From Ferruginibacter sp. (lineage in GTDB: Bacteria > Bacteroidota > Bacteroidia > Chitinophagales > Chitinophagaceae), in NCBI GenBank assembly GCA_025963635.1, contig JAOQAK010000061.1, positions 124,001-188,000 of the forward strand: a DNA stretch of 64,000 nucleotides, given 5' to 3'. Positions 18,404-26,875 of this stretch are shown piece by piece. The notes under the pieces were generated by a model, which was given only the letters and a program-made list of their open reading frames with translations, was not told the DNA's origin and did no database searches. A program made the translations under genes and the position numbers. Numbering within the stretch: the first letter of the stretch is position 1; each line of letters starts with the position of its first letter.

Positions 18404-19147
18404 TTATGCCACTACACCTTCTTTAATTTCTGTCCAAAGCTCGTGATAACATTTTGCTGCATAGCTGCTGGGGGAAAATTCTTCTATTGGCTGACGGTGG
18501 ATACCCATTTTTTCTACGTCTGATAAATACGGGATGTAATTCTGAAAGAATTTTTTGTCTTTGGTCAAAAGCTCCATGATTTCATTGTGCATGTTCTTTC
18601 TAAGATCGGCCATCGTAAAGAAGCACATCAGTTTGGTGCTGTCCAGTTCTTTTTCTTTGAAATAGTCCTTCACCATATTGTAGGTACGAATGGATAAAGT
18701 AGTGGGGATGATCGGCATTAAAACTACATCCGAAGCCTGGAAAATATTTTCGCTCAACATACTAAAGCCGGGAGGGCAGTCGATAAAAACAAAATCATAC
18801 TCATTTTCGAATTGCCTCAGTATGCTTTTCAACCTGTTTTTATTCCCTTTCATTTCTTCCAGCATAATGTCAAAACTTTTTGCAGAAGCATCAGCAGGAA
18901 TGATCTCAAGGTTTTCATAATTGGTAGACATGATCGCAGTTTCAAGATTAGCATCTTTGCTGACCAGCTTTTTTATTCCCGGAGCGTCCTTGGGCTTTAT
19001 TTTGTAGTAAAACGTTGTGGAGCCCTGGGGATCAATATCCCACAGCAGCGTCTTAAACCCATCCTTTGCTGCCAAATAAGCAAAATTTACACAACTGGCC
19101 GTTTTTCCAACGCCACCTTTCAGGTTATAAAGTGCTACTGTAATCAT
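18404..19147 (-). CDS. ParA/Soj-family P-loop ATPase, orphan
   Basis: The 247-residue protein opens with a ParA deviant Walker A, YNLKGGVGKTASCVN (KGGVGKT at 9-15), followed by LLWDIDPQGSTT (Walker A') and DFVFIDCPPGFSMLSE (Walker B). Such ATPases dimerise on ATP and position cargo such as chromosomes, plasmids or protein clusters on the nucleoid. No parB gene or parS-like repeat is adjacent, and neighbours are housekeeping genes, so it is unlikely to be a plasmid partition unit. A role in positioning another cargo is possible but unproven. A promoter-like sequence lies about 40 bases upstream. Confidence 0.85.
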   Translation of the reverse strand: MITVALYNLKGGVGKTASCVNFAYLAAKDGFKTLLWDIDPQGSTTFYYKIKPKDAPGIKKLVSKDANLETAIMSTNYENLEIIPADASAKSFDIMLEEMKGNKNRLKSILRQFENEYDFVFIDCPPGFSMLSENIFQASDVVLMPIIPTTLSIRTYNMVKDYFKEKELDSTKLMCFFTMADLRKNMHNEIMELLTKDKKFFQNYIPYLSDVEKMGIHRQPIEEFSPSSYAAKCYHELWTEIKEGVVA

Positions 19148-19183
19148 AAAATATTTTAATTGTTTTAATCAGGTGATGGATAC

Positions 19184-19212
19184 GAAAGATACCAAATTAT
19201 TTAAAAAACCAA
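19184..19212 (-). promoter_or_regulatory. Promoter of the ParA-like gene
   Basis: On the minus strand TTG, an 18-base spacer and TATCTTTC are found about 37 bases before the ATG. There is one mismatch to the TAnnTTTG box. Confidence 0.4.
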
Positions 19213-19445
19213 GACGGTTCTTTATTCATTTGAAATTTATTTACGGCAATTTCGGGAATTGCATCTTTTTGACTTTGTTTCTATCGGAGAAAGGATGACA
19301 AGGGACCACAACCTGCGTAAAAACAAATCGTAAATTCCCCTCTGTCTTCCATTATTCCGATCAAAATTTCGGGAGAATGATTAAAAAAACGTTGCCCGCA
19401 AACAGTGAAATCGGTAGATTTAATAACTTGTTCAACAATTAAAAT

Positions 19446-20201
19446 ATGACGGACCGCGGAAATAAAGATCAGCGCACATTCGTAATCGGCGATATTCATG
19501 GCGCCTATCAAGCATTACAACAGGTAATAGAAAGAGCAGAGGTAACGGAAAGTGATCAGCTGATCTTTTTAGGAGATTTTGTGGATGGCTGGAGCCAATC
19601 TTTTGAAGTAATTCAATACCTGGTTGGTTTGGAGCAAAGAATGAAATGTGTTTTCATCAAAGGAAATCACGATCTGTGGTGCCAGCATTGGCTGGAAAAG
19701 AAAATTCACAATGAAACGTGGCTGTTCAACGGAGGAAGGGCCACCTTCAAAAGTTACCATCATCAAAGTGAAACGGATAAATTAATTCACCTGCAATTTT
19801 TCCAGCGAATGCTGAATTATTATATTGATGATGAAAACCGGCTCTTCATTCATGCAGGATTTTCTTCATTGCACGGGCCATACATGGAGCATTACAGCAG
19901 TAATTATAGCTGGGATCGTACACTCTGGGAAATGGCGCTGTGTATGGACAAAAGGATAAAAAAGGAATCCGTTTTGTACCCAAAAAGATTAAAACTATTC
20001 AACGAAATTTATATCGGCCATACGCCCACCCTGCGTTTTGATAATTTTGAACCGATGAATGCGGTAAATGTGTGGAATATTGATACTGGCGCAGCGTTCA
20101 ACGGAAGGCTCTCCATCCTGGAGGTCCATACCAAACAATTCTGGCAAAGTGATGTGGTGCAAAATCTATATCCTGATGAACCGGGCAGAAACAGGGATTA
20201 G
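19446..20201 (+). CDS. PPP-type metallophosphoesterase (serine/threonine protein phosphatase-like)
   Basis: The 251-residue protein has the complete metal-binding set of the PPP superfamily: GDIHG (15-19), GDFVD (about 43-47), GNHD (about 73-76), a late HAGF (about 137) and GHTP (about 194). Bacterial relatives dephosphorylate phosphoproteins or nucleotide alarmones such as Ap4A. The compact size and lack of extra domains do not separate these options. It is transcribed away from the parA-like gene across a 298-base gap, with no conserved partner visible. ATG start, with A/T-rich sequence in front. Confidence 0.85.
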   Translation: MTDRGNKDQRTFVIGDIHGAYQALQQVIERAEVTESDQLIFLGDFVDGWSQSFEVIQYLVGLEQRMKCVFIKGNHDLWCQHWLEKKIHNETWLFNGGRATFKSYHHQSETDKLIHLQFFQRMLNYYIDDENRLFIHAGFSSLHGPYMEHYSSNYSWDRTLWEMALCMDKRIKKESVLYPKRLKLFNEIYIGHTPTLRFDNFEPMNAVNVWNIDTGAAFNGRLSILEVHTKQFWQSDVVQNLYPDEPGRNRD

Positions 20202-20253
20202 AAAGTCCGGCCGGATTGATAATGACAATTGGCAATAAACAATATGCAAGTAA

Positions 20254-20321
20254 CAACCATCAACCATCAACGAACAACCATCAACCATCAACGAACAACC
20301 ATTAACCGTCAACCATCAACC
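20254..20321. repeat. 21-bp tandem CAACCATCAACC-type repeat
   Basis: Two perfect copies of a 21-base unit (20254-20274 and 20275-20295, beginning CAACCATCAACCATCAACG) are followed by a degenerate third that runs into the last codons of uvrB. The unit itself is built from CAACCAT words. It is not a CRISPR because there are no spacers. Confidence 0.7.
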
Positions 20322-22355
20322 TTTCATCCCTTCAAGCTCTTTCTGCATCCTGAACATTTCATCCCTTAGCCTGGCTGCCTCCATAAAATCCATCTCCCGT
20401 GCGGCTTTTTCCATCTCTTTTTTAATTTTGTTAATGGCCTTTTCGATCTGTGGAATGGTATTGTACACTGCCTGTTCATCAGCCGCAACCGTTACAATAT
20501 CTTCATCTGCACCAACGGAATACGGGTTGGATGGATCATATCCTTTTACATCCAGTACCGATCCCTGGGCAAATATCTGTTCCTTGCTTTTTACAATCGT
20601 TTTCGGTGTAATGCCGTGCTCAATATTATAAGCGATCTGCTTTTCTCTTCTGCGGCTCGTTTCGTCAATGGTCTTTTGCATGCTCTCTGTCATTTTATCG
20701 GCATAAAATATCACCAGTCCATCCACATTCCGGGCGGCCCTGCCCGCGGTTTGAGTAAGGCTTCGTTCATTGCGCAGGAAACCCTCTTTGTCAGCATCAA
20801 GGATCGCCACCAGCGAAACTTCCGGCAAATCCAATCCTTCTCTCAAAAGGTTCACCCCCACCAGTACATCAATAATTCCGAGGCGCAGTTCCCTTAAGAT
20901 TTCAATTCTTTCCAGGGTATGCACCTCACTATGTATGTATTTGCTTTTTACATTGATGCGGTGAAGATATTTGTCCATCTCCTCAGCCATTCTTTTGGTT
21001 AGCGTAGTCACCAAAATCCGGTGACCCATATTAATTCTCTTGTCGATTTCGTCAAGGAGGTCGTCAATCTGGTTAATGGAGGGCCGTATCTCAATGGGCG
21101 GATCCAGTAACCCTGTGGGCCTTACCACCTGCTCTACCACCACGCCACCGGTTTTCTCCAGTTCAAAATCTCCCGGGGTTGCGCTTACAAAAATGGTTTG
21201 GTTGATCAAATTCTCAAACTCATGAAAATTCAGCGGTCGGTTATCAAGCGCACTCGGCAGGCGGAAACCGTAATCAACCAACACCAGTTTTCGGCTCCTG
21301 TCACCGCCATACATCCCGCTTACCTGGGGAATGGTCTGGTGACTTTCATCGACTATACAAATAAAATCTTTCGGAAAATAATCCAGCAGGCAGAAAGGCC
21401 TTGTACCCGGCCTTCTCCGGTCAAAAAAACGGGAATAATTTTCAATTCCATTACAATAGCCGAGTTCCCTGATCATTTCCAGGTCGTAATTTACTCTTTC
21501 GCTCAATCGCTGGGCTTCTATGAATTTGCCACTGTTCTTAAAATATTCCACCTGCGCAGCGGTTTCGTCCTGTATCTCGTAAATCACCTGCTGCATAATG
21601 TCTTTCGGTGCCAGGTAAAGATTAGCAGGAAAAATGGCGGCATTGTCCACCAAACTGATTCGTTTGCTGCTCGAGAGTTCCAGCGTTTCGATGGTTTCAA
21701 TTTCATCGCCAAAAAATGTAATCCGGTAGCCAAAATCTACGTAGGGGAGGTTGATGTCTACCGTATCGCCGTTTACCCTGAAAGTACCTCTTGTAAAATC
21801 TCCCTGCGAGCGACTGTACAAACTATTTACCAGCGAGTGTAAAAATCCCTGCCGGGAGATTACCTGTCCCTTCTGGATCCGGACAATCCCATTTTCAAAT
21901 TCAGTTGGATTTCCCATACCATAGATGCAACTTACACTTGCGACCACAATAATATCGCGGCGGCCACTCAACAACTGGGCGGTTGCCTGTAGGCGTAATT
22001 TGTCTAGTTCCTCATTGATGCTTAGGTCCTTTTCTATGTACGTATTGCTTACGGGCATGTATGCTTCCGGCTGGTAGTAATCGTAATAGCTTACAAAATA
22101 TCCCACGGCATTGTCAGGGAAAAATTGTTTGAACTCCCCGTACAACTGCGCCACCAGGGTTTTATTATGCGTTAACACCAGGGTGGGCCGTTGCACATTT
22201 TGAATTACATTGGCGATGGTAAAGGTTTTTCCGCTACCGGTTACTCCCAACAAAGTCTGGTATTGCTCACCGTCGAGAATACCCTCGGTAAGCTTTTGAA
22301 TCGCATCAGGCTGATCGCCTGAAGGCTCGTATGGTGATTTAAGATTAAATGGCAC
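20316..22355 (-). CDS. uvrB: Excinuclease ABC subunit B
   Basis: The 679-residue damage-verification helicase of nucleotide excision repair is complete. It has Walker A LLGVTGSGKTFT (about 36), the DNA-inserting beta-hairpin region SYYDYYQPEAYMP (about 90), helicase motifs including CIVDESH, and LREGLDLPEVSLV (about 508). A C-terminal UVR motif that contacts UvrC (MDFMEAARLRDEM) lies near 660. The start is GTG at 22355; the codon two positions upstream in the same frame is TAA, so no longer start is possible. The gene follows the 122-residue membrane protein gene by only three bases, implying one transcript. A tandem repeat abuts the stop. Confidence 0.97.
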   Translation of the reverse strand: MPFNLKSPYEPSGDQPDAIQKLTEGILDGEQYQTLLGVTGSGKTFTIANVIQNVQRPTLVLTHNKTLVAQLYGEFKQFFPDNAVGYFVSYYDYYQPEAYMPVSNTYIEKDLSINEELDKLRLQATAQLLSGRRDIIVVASVSCIYGMGNPTEFENGIVRIQKGQVISRQGFLHSLVNSLYSRSQGDFTRGTFRVNGDTVDINLPYVDFGYRITFFGDEIETIETLELSSSKRISLVDNAAIFPANLYLAPKDIMQQVIYEIQDETAAQVEYFKNSGKFIEAQRLSERVNYDLEMIRELGYCNGIENYSRFFDRRRPGTRPFCLLDYFPKDFICIVDESHQTIPQVSGMYGGDRSRKLVLVDYGFRLPSALDNRPLNFHEFENLINQTIFVSATPGDFELEKTGGVVVEQVVRPTGLLDPPIEIRPSINQIDDLLDEIDKRINMGHRILVTTLTKRMAEEMDKYLHRINVKSKYIHSEVHTLERIEILRELRLGIIDVLVGVNLLREGLDLPEVSLVAILDADKEGFLRNERSLTQTAGRAARNVDGLVIFYADKMTESMQKTIDETSRRREKQIAYNIEHGITPKTIVKSKEQIFAQGSVLDVKGYDPSNPYSVGADEDIVTVAADEQAVYNTIPQIEKAINKIKKEMEKAAREMDFMEAARLRDEMFRMQKELEGMKG

Positions 22356-22358
22356 TTT

Positions 22359-22727
22359 TTAATGATTTGATATGAATGGGTTTATCCTGCAAAAAATTGC
22401 TTGTTTTCTAATTTCATTTATAACATTAAACCTAATTATCTTCAGCAAATTTGCTCTTTTTTCCAGATCGCTTTTGCGGATAAGCCAGGCGATGGTAAAT
22501 GAAGGAATGATATCCGTAAAGGGAACGATCTCCTCAACAAAATTTAATACACCGCCGATCAAACCCAACCTGCCGCCAAATAATTTATTAAAAATGAGGG
22601 CTGATATCGGGGCCCATACGATGTCGGCGTATTCTCCCAGCAATGGGAACGCATAGGTGGCCATACCAAGCAGATCCATTACAATACAGATAGCAATATT
22701 AGGAAGGAATAACTTCTCCGTTTTCAT
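22359..22727 (-). CDS. Small membrane protein co-transcribed with uvrB
   Basis: The 122-residue protein has three hydrophobic segments (about 8-28, 34-52 and 55-78) and then a basic tail. It begins MKTEKLFLPNIAICIVMDLLG and contains the glycine-rich turn NKLFGGRLGLIGGVLNFVEE. I do not recognise a named family. It lies three bases upstream of the uvrB GTG, and its TAA stop is the codon that blocks any longer uvrB start. Co-transcription with a repair gene may be incidental. Confidence 0.65.
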   Translation of the reverse strand: MKTEKLFLPNIAICIVMDLLGMATYAFPLLGEYADIVWAPISALIFNKLFGGRLGLIGGVLNFVEEIVPFTDIIPSFTIAWLIRKSDLEKRANLLKIIRFNVINEIRKQAIFCRINPFISNH

Positions 22728-22875
22728 ATTAAGGTATCCTGTTAGACTACTAAATTAAAGAAAAAATCATCATTTCCCCGGCTGCCGTGGCGCCAAAGCT
22801 GTTAAAAGTTCAGCGTGGTATTGCGCTATTGGGAGCTTGATTCCACTCAACTTACATGCCGTAAGTGTATTTAAA

Positions 22876-22906
22876 TTGAACAAAAAGGCAGGATGCTTTA
22901 CATTTG
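22876..22906 (+). promoter_or_regulatory. Promoter of the histidine kinase-response regulator operon
   Basis: TTG (22876-22878), a 20-base spacer and TACATTTG (22899-22906) match the Bacteroidota consensus perfectly. The kinase ATG is 20 bases downstream, giving a leader of only about 13 nt. Confidence 0.6.
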
Positions 22907-22925
22907 TACAAAGCACATATAATAC

Positions 22926-24194
22926 ATGCCGACTTCTGAACTTCAGTTAAAAATAGAAAAAATCAAATTTGAAGCTTTATTTGAATATGCCTCCATCGGA
23001 ATTTTGGTAGTCAACCAAAAGGCCGAAATCATACTTGCCAATAGTTTTTTGCTCACCCAGTTTGGATACGAAAACGCTAACGAACTCATCGGTAAAAAAA
23101 TTGAATTTTTAATCCCCAACCGGTTTCATGCAGCCCATGTACACGAAAGAGATGACTATATTGAAAAGCCCCAGCGAAGGCCGATGGGCTTGGGGATGGA
23201 CCTGTATGCTGCAAAAAAAGATGGTTCGGAGTTCCCGGTTGAAGTCAGCTTAAATAATTACCTGGCCGGCGGCGAATCTTTTGTAATTGCTTTTGTAAGC
23301 GATATCACCAAAAGAAAGGAAATTGAAAATGCTGTACTGCAGCAAAAAGAACAACTCGCCATCAACAACGAACGGATAGCGCAGTTCAATAATGACCTGG
23401 AAAAACAAGTAGCATTGCGGACGAGCCAGTTAAGGGAAACGCTGACCGAACTGGAAGTTTCAAAAGAAGAATTGCAAAAAGCGCTCAGCAAAGAAAAAGA
23501 GTTAGGTGATCTGAAAAGCAGGTTTGTCTCAATGGCATCTCACGAGTTTCGCACACCTTTGAGTACGATTCTTTCATCCGCCTCCCTTGTATCAAAATAT
23601 CTAAAAGAAGAAGAACAGGAAAAAAGGGATAAGCATATCAACCGTATTAAATCCGCTGTAACCAATCTTACCGATATTCTAAACGACTTTTTATCCATCG
23701 GTAAAATTGAAGACGGCAAGGTCATCGCTCATTTTACCGTGTTTGATATCAAAGACCTGGTCAATACAGTATGTAATGAAATTGCGGGCATTATAAAAAA
23801 GGGACAACAGATTAAGTATCATCACAAGGGCAGCCAGTTGGTGGAGCTTGATCCGTTCCTTTTTAGAAACGTAATGATCAATTTACTTTCCAACGCGATA
23901 AAGTTTTCTCCGCCCGGCGGCCTGATACAAGTTGGCAGCGAGGTGAGTGAAACTCATATCAACGTATGTGTGAAGGATAGTGGCATTGGCATTTCCGAAG
24001 CTGACAAGGAGCACCTGTTTGAACGTTTTTTCAGGGGCGCAAACGTTACCAATATCCAGGGTACGGGTTTAGGATTACATATCGTGGAAAAATATGTTGA
24101 TCTGATGAATGGCAGTATTGATTTTACAAGTGAGCTGGAAAAGGGTACCACCTTTACCATAACTTTTGACCTGCATGCCGCAAATATGTTATAA
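22926..24194 (+). CDS. Cytoplasmic PAS-domain sensor histidine kinase
   Basis: The 422-residue protein has one PAS domain (about 12-130, with KKDGSEFPVEVSLN), a coiled-coil linker (about 135-190), a HisKA domain with phospho-acceptor His206 in SMASHEFRTPL, and a HATPase domain (N box NLLSNAIKFS, G boxes DSGIGI and GTGLGLHIV). No membrane segment or signal peptide is present, so it senses an internal signal, possibly redox, oxygen or a small molecule. The PAS domain lacks a FixL-type proximal His at the expected place, so heme binding is not supported. The response regulator gene begins 33 bases after its stop, and the pair points at the cbb3 oxidase locus. Control of respiration is an inference from position. 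Confidence 0.9.
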   Translation: MPTSELQLKIEKIKFEALFEYASIGILVVNQKAEIILANSFLLTQFGYENANELIGKKIEFLIPNRFHAAHVHERDDYIEKPQRRPMGLGMDLYAAKKDGSEFPVEVSLNNYLAGGESFVIAFVSDITKRKEIENAVLQQKEQLAINNERIAQFNNDLEKQVALRTSQLRETLTELEVSKEELQKALSKEKELGDLKSRFVSMASHEFRTPLSTILSSASLVSKYLKEEEQEKRDKHINRIKSAVTNLTDILNDFLSIGKIEDGKVIAHFTVFDIKDLVNTVCNEIAGIIKKGQQIKYHHKGSQLVELDPFLFRNVMINLLSNAIKFSPPGGLIQVGSEVSETHINVCVKDSGIGISEADKEHLFERFFRGANVTNIQGTGLGLHIVEKYVDLMNGSIDFTSELEKGTTFTITFDLHAANML

Positions 24195-24227
24195 CTAATT
24201 ATCTTGCAATTTAAATGTTCTTTTTCT

Positions 24228-25280
24228 ATGCAACGTGTTTTACTGATTGAAGATAATGACGAGATAAGGGAGAATACAGCAGAAATTCTTGAGTTGGCTA
24301 ATTATAAAGTGGATACCGCCGCCAATGGAAAATTGGGGGTAGAGAAGGCTTTAGAATTTACACCCGACCTCATCATTTGTGACGTAATGATGCCTGTATT
24401 GGATGGATATGGCGTTTTGCACCTGATGCAGAAAAACGAAACATTGAAAAATGTTCCTTTCATCTTTCTTACCGCTAAAGCAGAAAGGGGCGATTTTAGA
24501 AAAGGAATGGAAATGGGGGCCGACGATTATATTACCAAGCCTTTTAGTGATATTGAATTACTAACCGCCATAGAAAGCCGGCTTAAGAAAGCCAGTTTGT
24601 TACAGTCAAATTTCGAAGCCAGCTTATCACAGCAAATTCCGGATGATGTCACCAATCTTAAAGCCTTGCAGGAACTGGTTGAGAACAGCCCTGTAAATTT
24701 CTATAAGAAGAAGCAGCTGATCTATGCCGAAGGCAATCATCCCGTAAGATTGTTTTATATACAAAAAGGCAAGGTGAAAACTTATAAAACAAACGATGAT
24801 GGAAAAGAATTAACCGTCGGTCTTTTTGGAGAAGGCGACTATGTGGGCTACACCGCGATACTGGAAGGCACGGTATATAAAGAAACCACTGAGGCAATTG
24901 AAGATACTACTCTCTCCATTATAGCCAAAGAAGAGTTCGAAAAATTATTGCAGTCAAATAAAGATGTGTCGCAGCAATTTATTCACCTGCTGGCACAAAG
25001 TGTTACCGACAGGGAAAGGCAACTGGTGGGGATCGCTTACAACTCTTTACGCAAACGCGTAGCCGAAGCTTTGGTGCTGTTGCAAAAAAAATATACCAAG
25101 GACGAGAAAGGGAAATTTTCCATCCATATCTCACGGGAGGACCTGGCACATATCGCAGGCACCGCTACTGAATCCATTATAAGAACGCTAAGCGATTTTA
25201 AAAGTGAAAAATTAATAGATATCAAGGAAGGCTCAATCATCATCCTTGATGAAAAACGCCTTGCCGCGCTGCTGAACTAG
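24228..25280 (+). CDS. Response regulator with receiver and CRP/FNR-type DNA-binding domains
   Basis: The 350-residue protein has a receiver domain (1-120; phospho-acceptor Asp52 in IICDVMMP, acidic pair in IEDND, Lys in TKPF). A cyclic-nucleotide-binding-like beta barrel (about 140-250) follows, then a winged helix of the CRP type (about 275-345; HISREDLAHIAGTATESIIRTLSDF). The ORF track starts at a TTG eight codons upstream; the ATG at 24228 gives the normal receiver N-terminus MQRVLLIEDND. Receiver-CRP fusions let a phosphorelay control an FNR-like regulator. No Cys cluster for an iron-sulfur centre is present, so oxygen sensing would come from the kinase. The last codon overlaps the stop of the converging gene in CTAG. 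Confidence 0.9.
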   Translation: MQRVLLIEDNDEIRENTAEILELANYKVDTAANGKLGVEKALEFTPDLIICDVMMPVLDGYGVLHLMQKNETLKNVPFIFLTAKAERGDFRKGMEMGADDYITKPFSDIELLTAIESRLKKASLLQSNFEASLSQQIPDDVTNLKALQELVENSPVNFYKKKQLIYAEGNHPVRLFYIQKGKVKTYKTNDDGKELTVGLFGEGDYVGYTAILEGTVYKETTEAIEDTTLSIIAKEEFEKLLQSNKDVSQQFIHLLAQSVTDRERQLVGIAYNSLRKRVAEALVLLQKKYTKDEKGKFSIHISREDLAHIAGTATESIIRTLSDFKSEKLIDIKEGSIIILDEKRLAALLN

Positions 25281-25708
25281 CCGTGATACGTTAGCAGGTA
25301 TTTATTAAACGCATGCTTTAAATTCGTGCACTCTTTTTCAAGATAAGACATTTCATTGCGCAGCTTTTCCTGCTTTTTACAGGTTTTATGATCCGGTGGC
25401 ACTTTATGTTTAAAGGAAAATTGCAGGTTCTTCTCCTGCTCTTTTATATCACTTCCAATGTCACGGATGCATTCTTCTTTTAATAAAAAATCATTTTGAA
25501 ACTGTTCGGCATGGGCAATAAAAGTTTTATCAGTCTCCCTGTCTACCACTTCGCTCAGGCGGGTTTTAAGAAAGTTATTTTCCTGGATAAAAAAATCGAG
25601 TAACCGTTTCCATGTAATATTTTCATGCAAAAACGTTTCCACTTTACTTAAAGATGGAAAGTTTTGTGTGGTATTATCAAAAGCGTTCATAATTTGTGTT
25701 TTTAACAT
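25277..25708 (-). CDS. Unknown coiled-coil protein at the end of the cbb3 locus
   Basis: The 143-residue protein (137 if the second ATG at 25690 is used) is rich in Lys, Glu and Asn and predicted largely helical, with heptad-like stretches around 35-75 and 85-130. No membrane segment or enzyme motif is seen. It contains two Cys near the C-terminal half (KTCKKQEK, EKECTNLK). Its start overlaps the 3' end of the SafE-like gene, so it is translationally coupled to the cco transcript. Its stop TAG shares CTAG with the stop of the converging response regulator gene. I do not recognise a family. The tight linkage suggests a role with the oxidase or its assembly, but nothing in the sequence proves it. 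Confidence 0.65.
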   Translation of the reverse strand: MLKTQIMNAFDNTTQNFPSLSKVETFLHENITWKRLLDFFIQENNFLKTRLSEVVDRETDKTFIAHAEQFQNDFLLKEECIRDIGSDIKEQEKNLQFSFKHKVPPDHKTCKKQEKLRNEMSYLEKECTNLKHAFNKYLLTYHG

Positions 25709-26438
25709 GAAGGCTGCTATTTTGAACCACTGGGTGGCAAATTTGCACTTCTGGTGTTTTTTTGTTTGTTGAAGGGCTTAGGTAGGGTATGCCCAAACCC
25801 ATTCCCCTCACTATTAAAAGGCAAGCCATCAGTGCCATCATCACGGGATAACTGCTCCTGATCTTTTTCCGTATGCTGATGCCCATATAATTGCCAAAAA
25901 AAGATACACTCCACATTACCGGCAGGGTCCCAAGCCCAAATGCGGCCATAAAAAAAGCACTTTTAAACGGGTCAGCGGTAGCAATGGCCCCTGCAACTGC
26001 CATGTAAATCAAACCACAGGGCAACAGGCCATTCAATAAACCTATCGCAAACAACGAACGGTAATTTCTTTGTAAAAACAATTTCCCCAGCGCTGATCTT
26101 ACCGCAAACAGGTACCTGGAGATAAGATTATTTGTGCCCATCCGTGCCATCCATTTTGCCGGGATAAATATGAAAAGCAAAATCGCCGCCCCGGCAATAA
26201 CAGACAACCACTGCTGCATTCCGAACAATGAAAAGCTTTTTCCGGCGAGCCCGAATAGCAAACCCAGGCAGCTATAAGTAACTACCCTTCCGACATTATA
26301 TAACAATGAACCTGTAAATTTTGCAAAGTCGCTGCTGCTGCTAAGCGGCAACGAAAATGCAAGTGGCCCACACATGCCTATGCAGTGAAAGCTACCCAAC
26401 ATGCCCAGTGTTAATGCTGTAAAAAGTAGGGCTGTCAT
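25677..26438 (-). CDS. SafE/UreH-like membrane protein of the cbb3 locus
   Basis: The 253-residue protein has about six membrane segments and the N-terminal signature LGSFHCIGMCGPLAFSLPL, typical of the heavy-metal/sulfite exporter-like family that accompanies ccoGH in many Bacteroidota and epsilonproteobacteria. The HCxGMCGP motif in the first helix is a candidate metal ligand set. By context it probably helps deliver or export copper or another factor during cbb3 oxidase assembly; transport of sulfite is not supported. It starts two bases after fixH ends and overlaps the following unknown gene. Confidence 0.8.
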   Translation of the reverse strand: MTALLFTALTLGMLGSFHCIGMCGPLAFSLPLSSSSDFAKFTGSLLYNVGRVVTYSCLGLLFGLAGKSFSLFGMQQWLSVIAGAAILLFIFIPAKWMARMGTNNLISRYLFAVRSALGKLFLQRNYRSLFAIGLLNGLLPCGLIYMAVAGAIATADPFKSAFFMAAFGLGTLPVMWSVSFFGNYMGISIRKKIRSSYPVMMALMACLLIVRGMGLGIPYLSPSTNKKTPEVQICHPVVQNSSLHVKNTNYERF

Positions 26439-26440
26439 AA

Positions 26441-26875
26441 CTACTGAATAATTATTTTATGTTCGCAATAATATTTCATACCGGCTACGCTCCAGCTAAT
26501 CTTCACGTAATGCAAACCATGATAATTTGCAGGCACGGAAATATTCAATGCACTATCTGTGATAGAAAAGGGCTGGCGCATGTCCTTTTTCTCATCAGAA
26601 GGGCAATAGATAGTCACTTCCCCGGCAACCGGTTTGCCTGAGAAATCGGCAGGGAAACCGATCTTCAGTTCATGATCAATTACATCAACACTTACTTTGG
26701 AAGTCAATGCATCAGCCCGCTTTGTTTCATCAATCTTTTGCTGGTACACCAACTCTTTTGCATAGTAATCTTCCGTAACAAGTTCGATATTCTGTTTCGA
26801 TGATTTAAAAGCCAGGAATAACATCCCGGCAACAAACACAGCGTAAACAATTATTATTTTATGTCCCCAGTTCAT
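26441..26875 (-). CDS. ccoH: FixH/CcoH family oxidase assembly protein
   Basis: The 144-residue protein has one N-terminal membrane helix (about 7-25, HKIIIVYAVFVAGMLFLAF) and a periplasmic beta domain. It carries the FixH signature with EDYYAKELVYQQKID and a late GLHYVKISWSVAGMKYYCE. FixH/CcoH is required for assembly and stability of cbb3 oxidase. Gene order after ccoG agrees. A 274-base repeat-rich gap separates it from ccoG, whereas the SafE-like gene follows after two bases. Confidence 0.85.
   Translation of the reverse strand: MNWGHKIIIVYAVFVAGMLFLAFKSSKQNIELVTEDYYAKELVYQQKIDETKRADALTSKVSVDVIDHELKIGFPADFSGKPVAGEVTIYCPSDEKKDMRQPFSITDSALNISVPANYHGLHYVKISWSVAGMKYYCEHKIIIQ

Noticed and set aside
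18404-20201. Plasmid partition or integrated plasmid remnant around the ParA gene
   Set aside because: No parB, replication gene, integrase or direct repeats are nearby; flanks are housekeeping genes.
20254-20321. Possible CRISPR array
   Set aside because: The units are contiguous with no spacers, and no cas gene is present.
21198-21842. 214-codon ORF antisense to uvrB
   Set aside because: It lies wholly inside uvrB on the other strand; a long shadow of a strongly biased coding sequence.
22926-23320. FixL-like heme PAS domain in the histidine kinase
   Set aside because: The FixL proximal His position appears to be Arg (ERDDYI) and no other heme feature is visible, so oxygen sensing by heme is not claimed.
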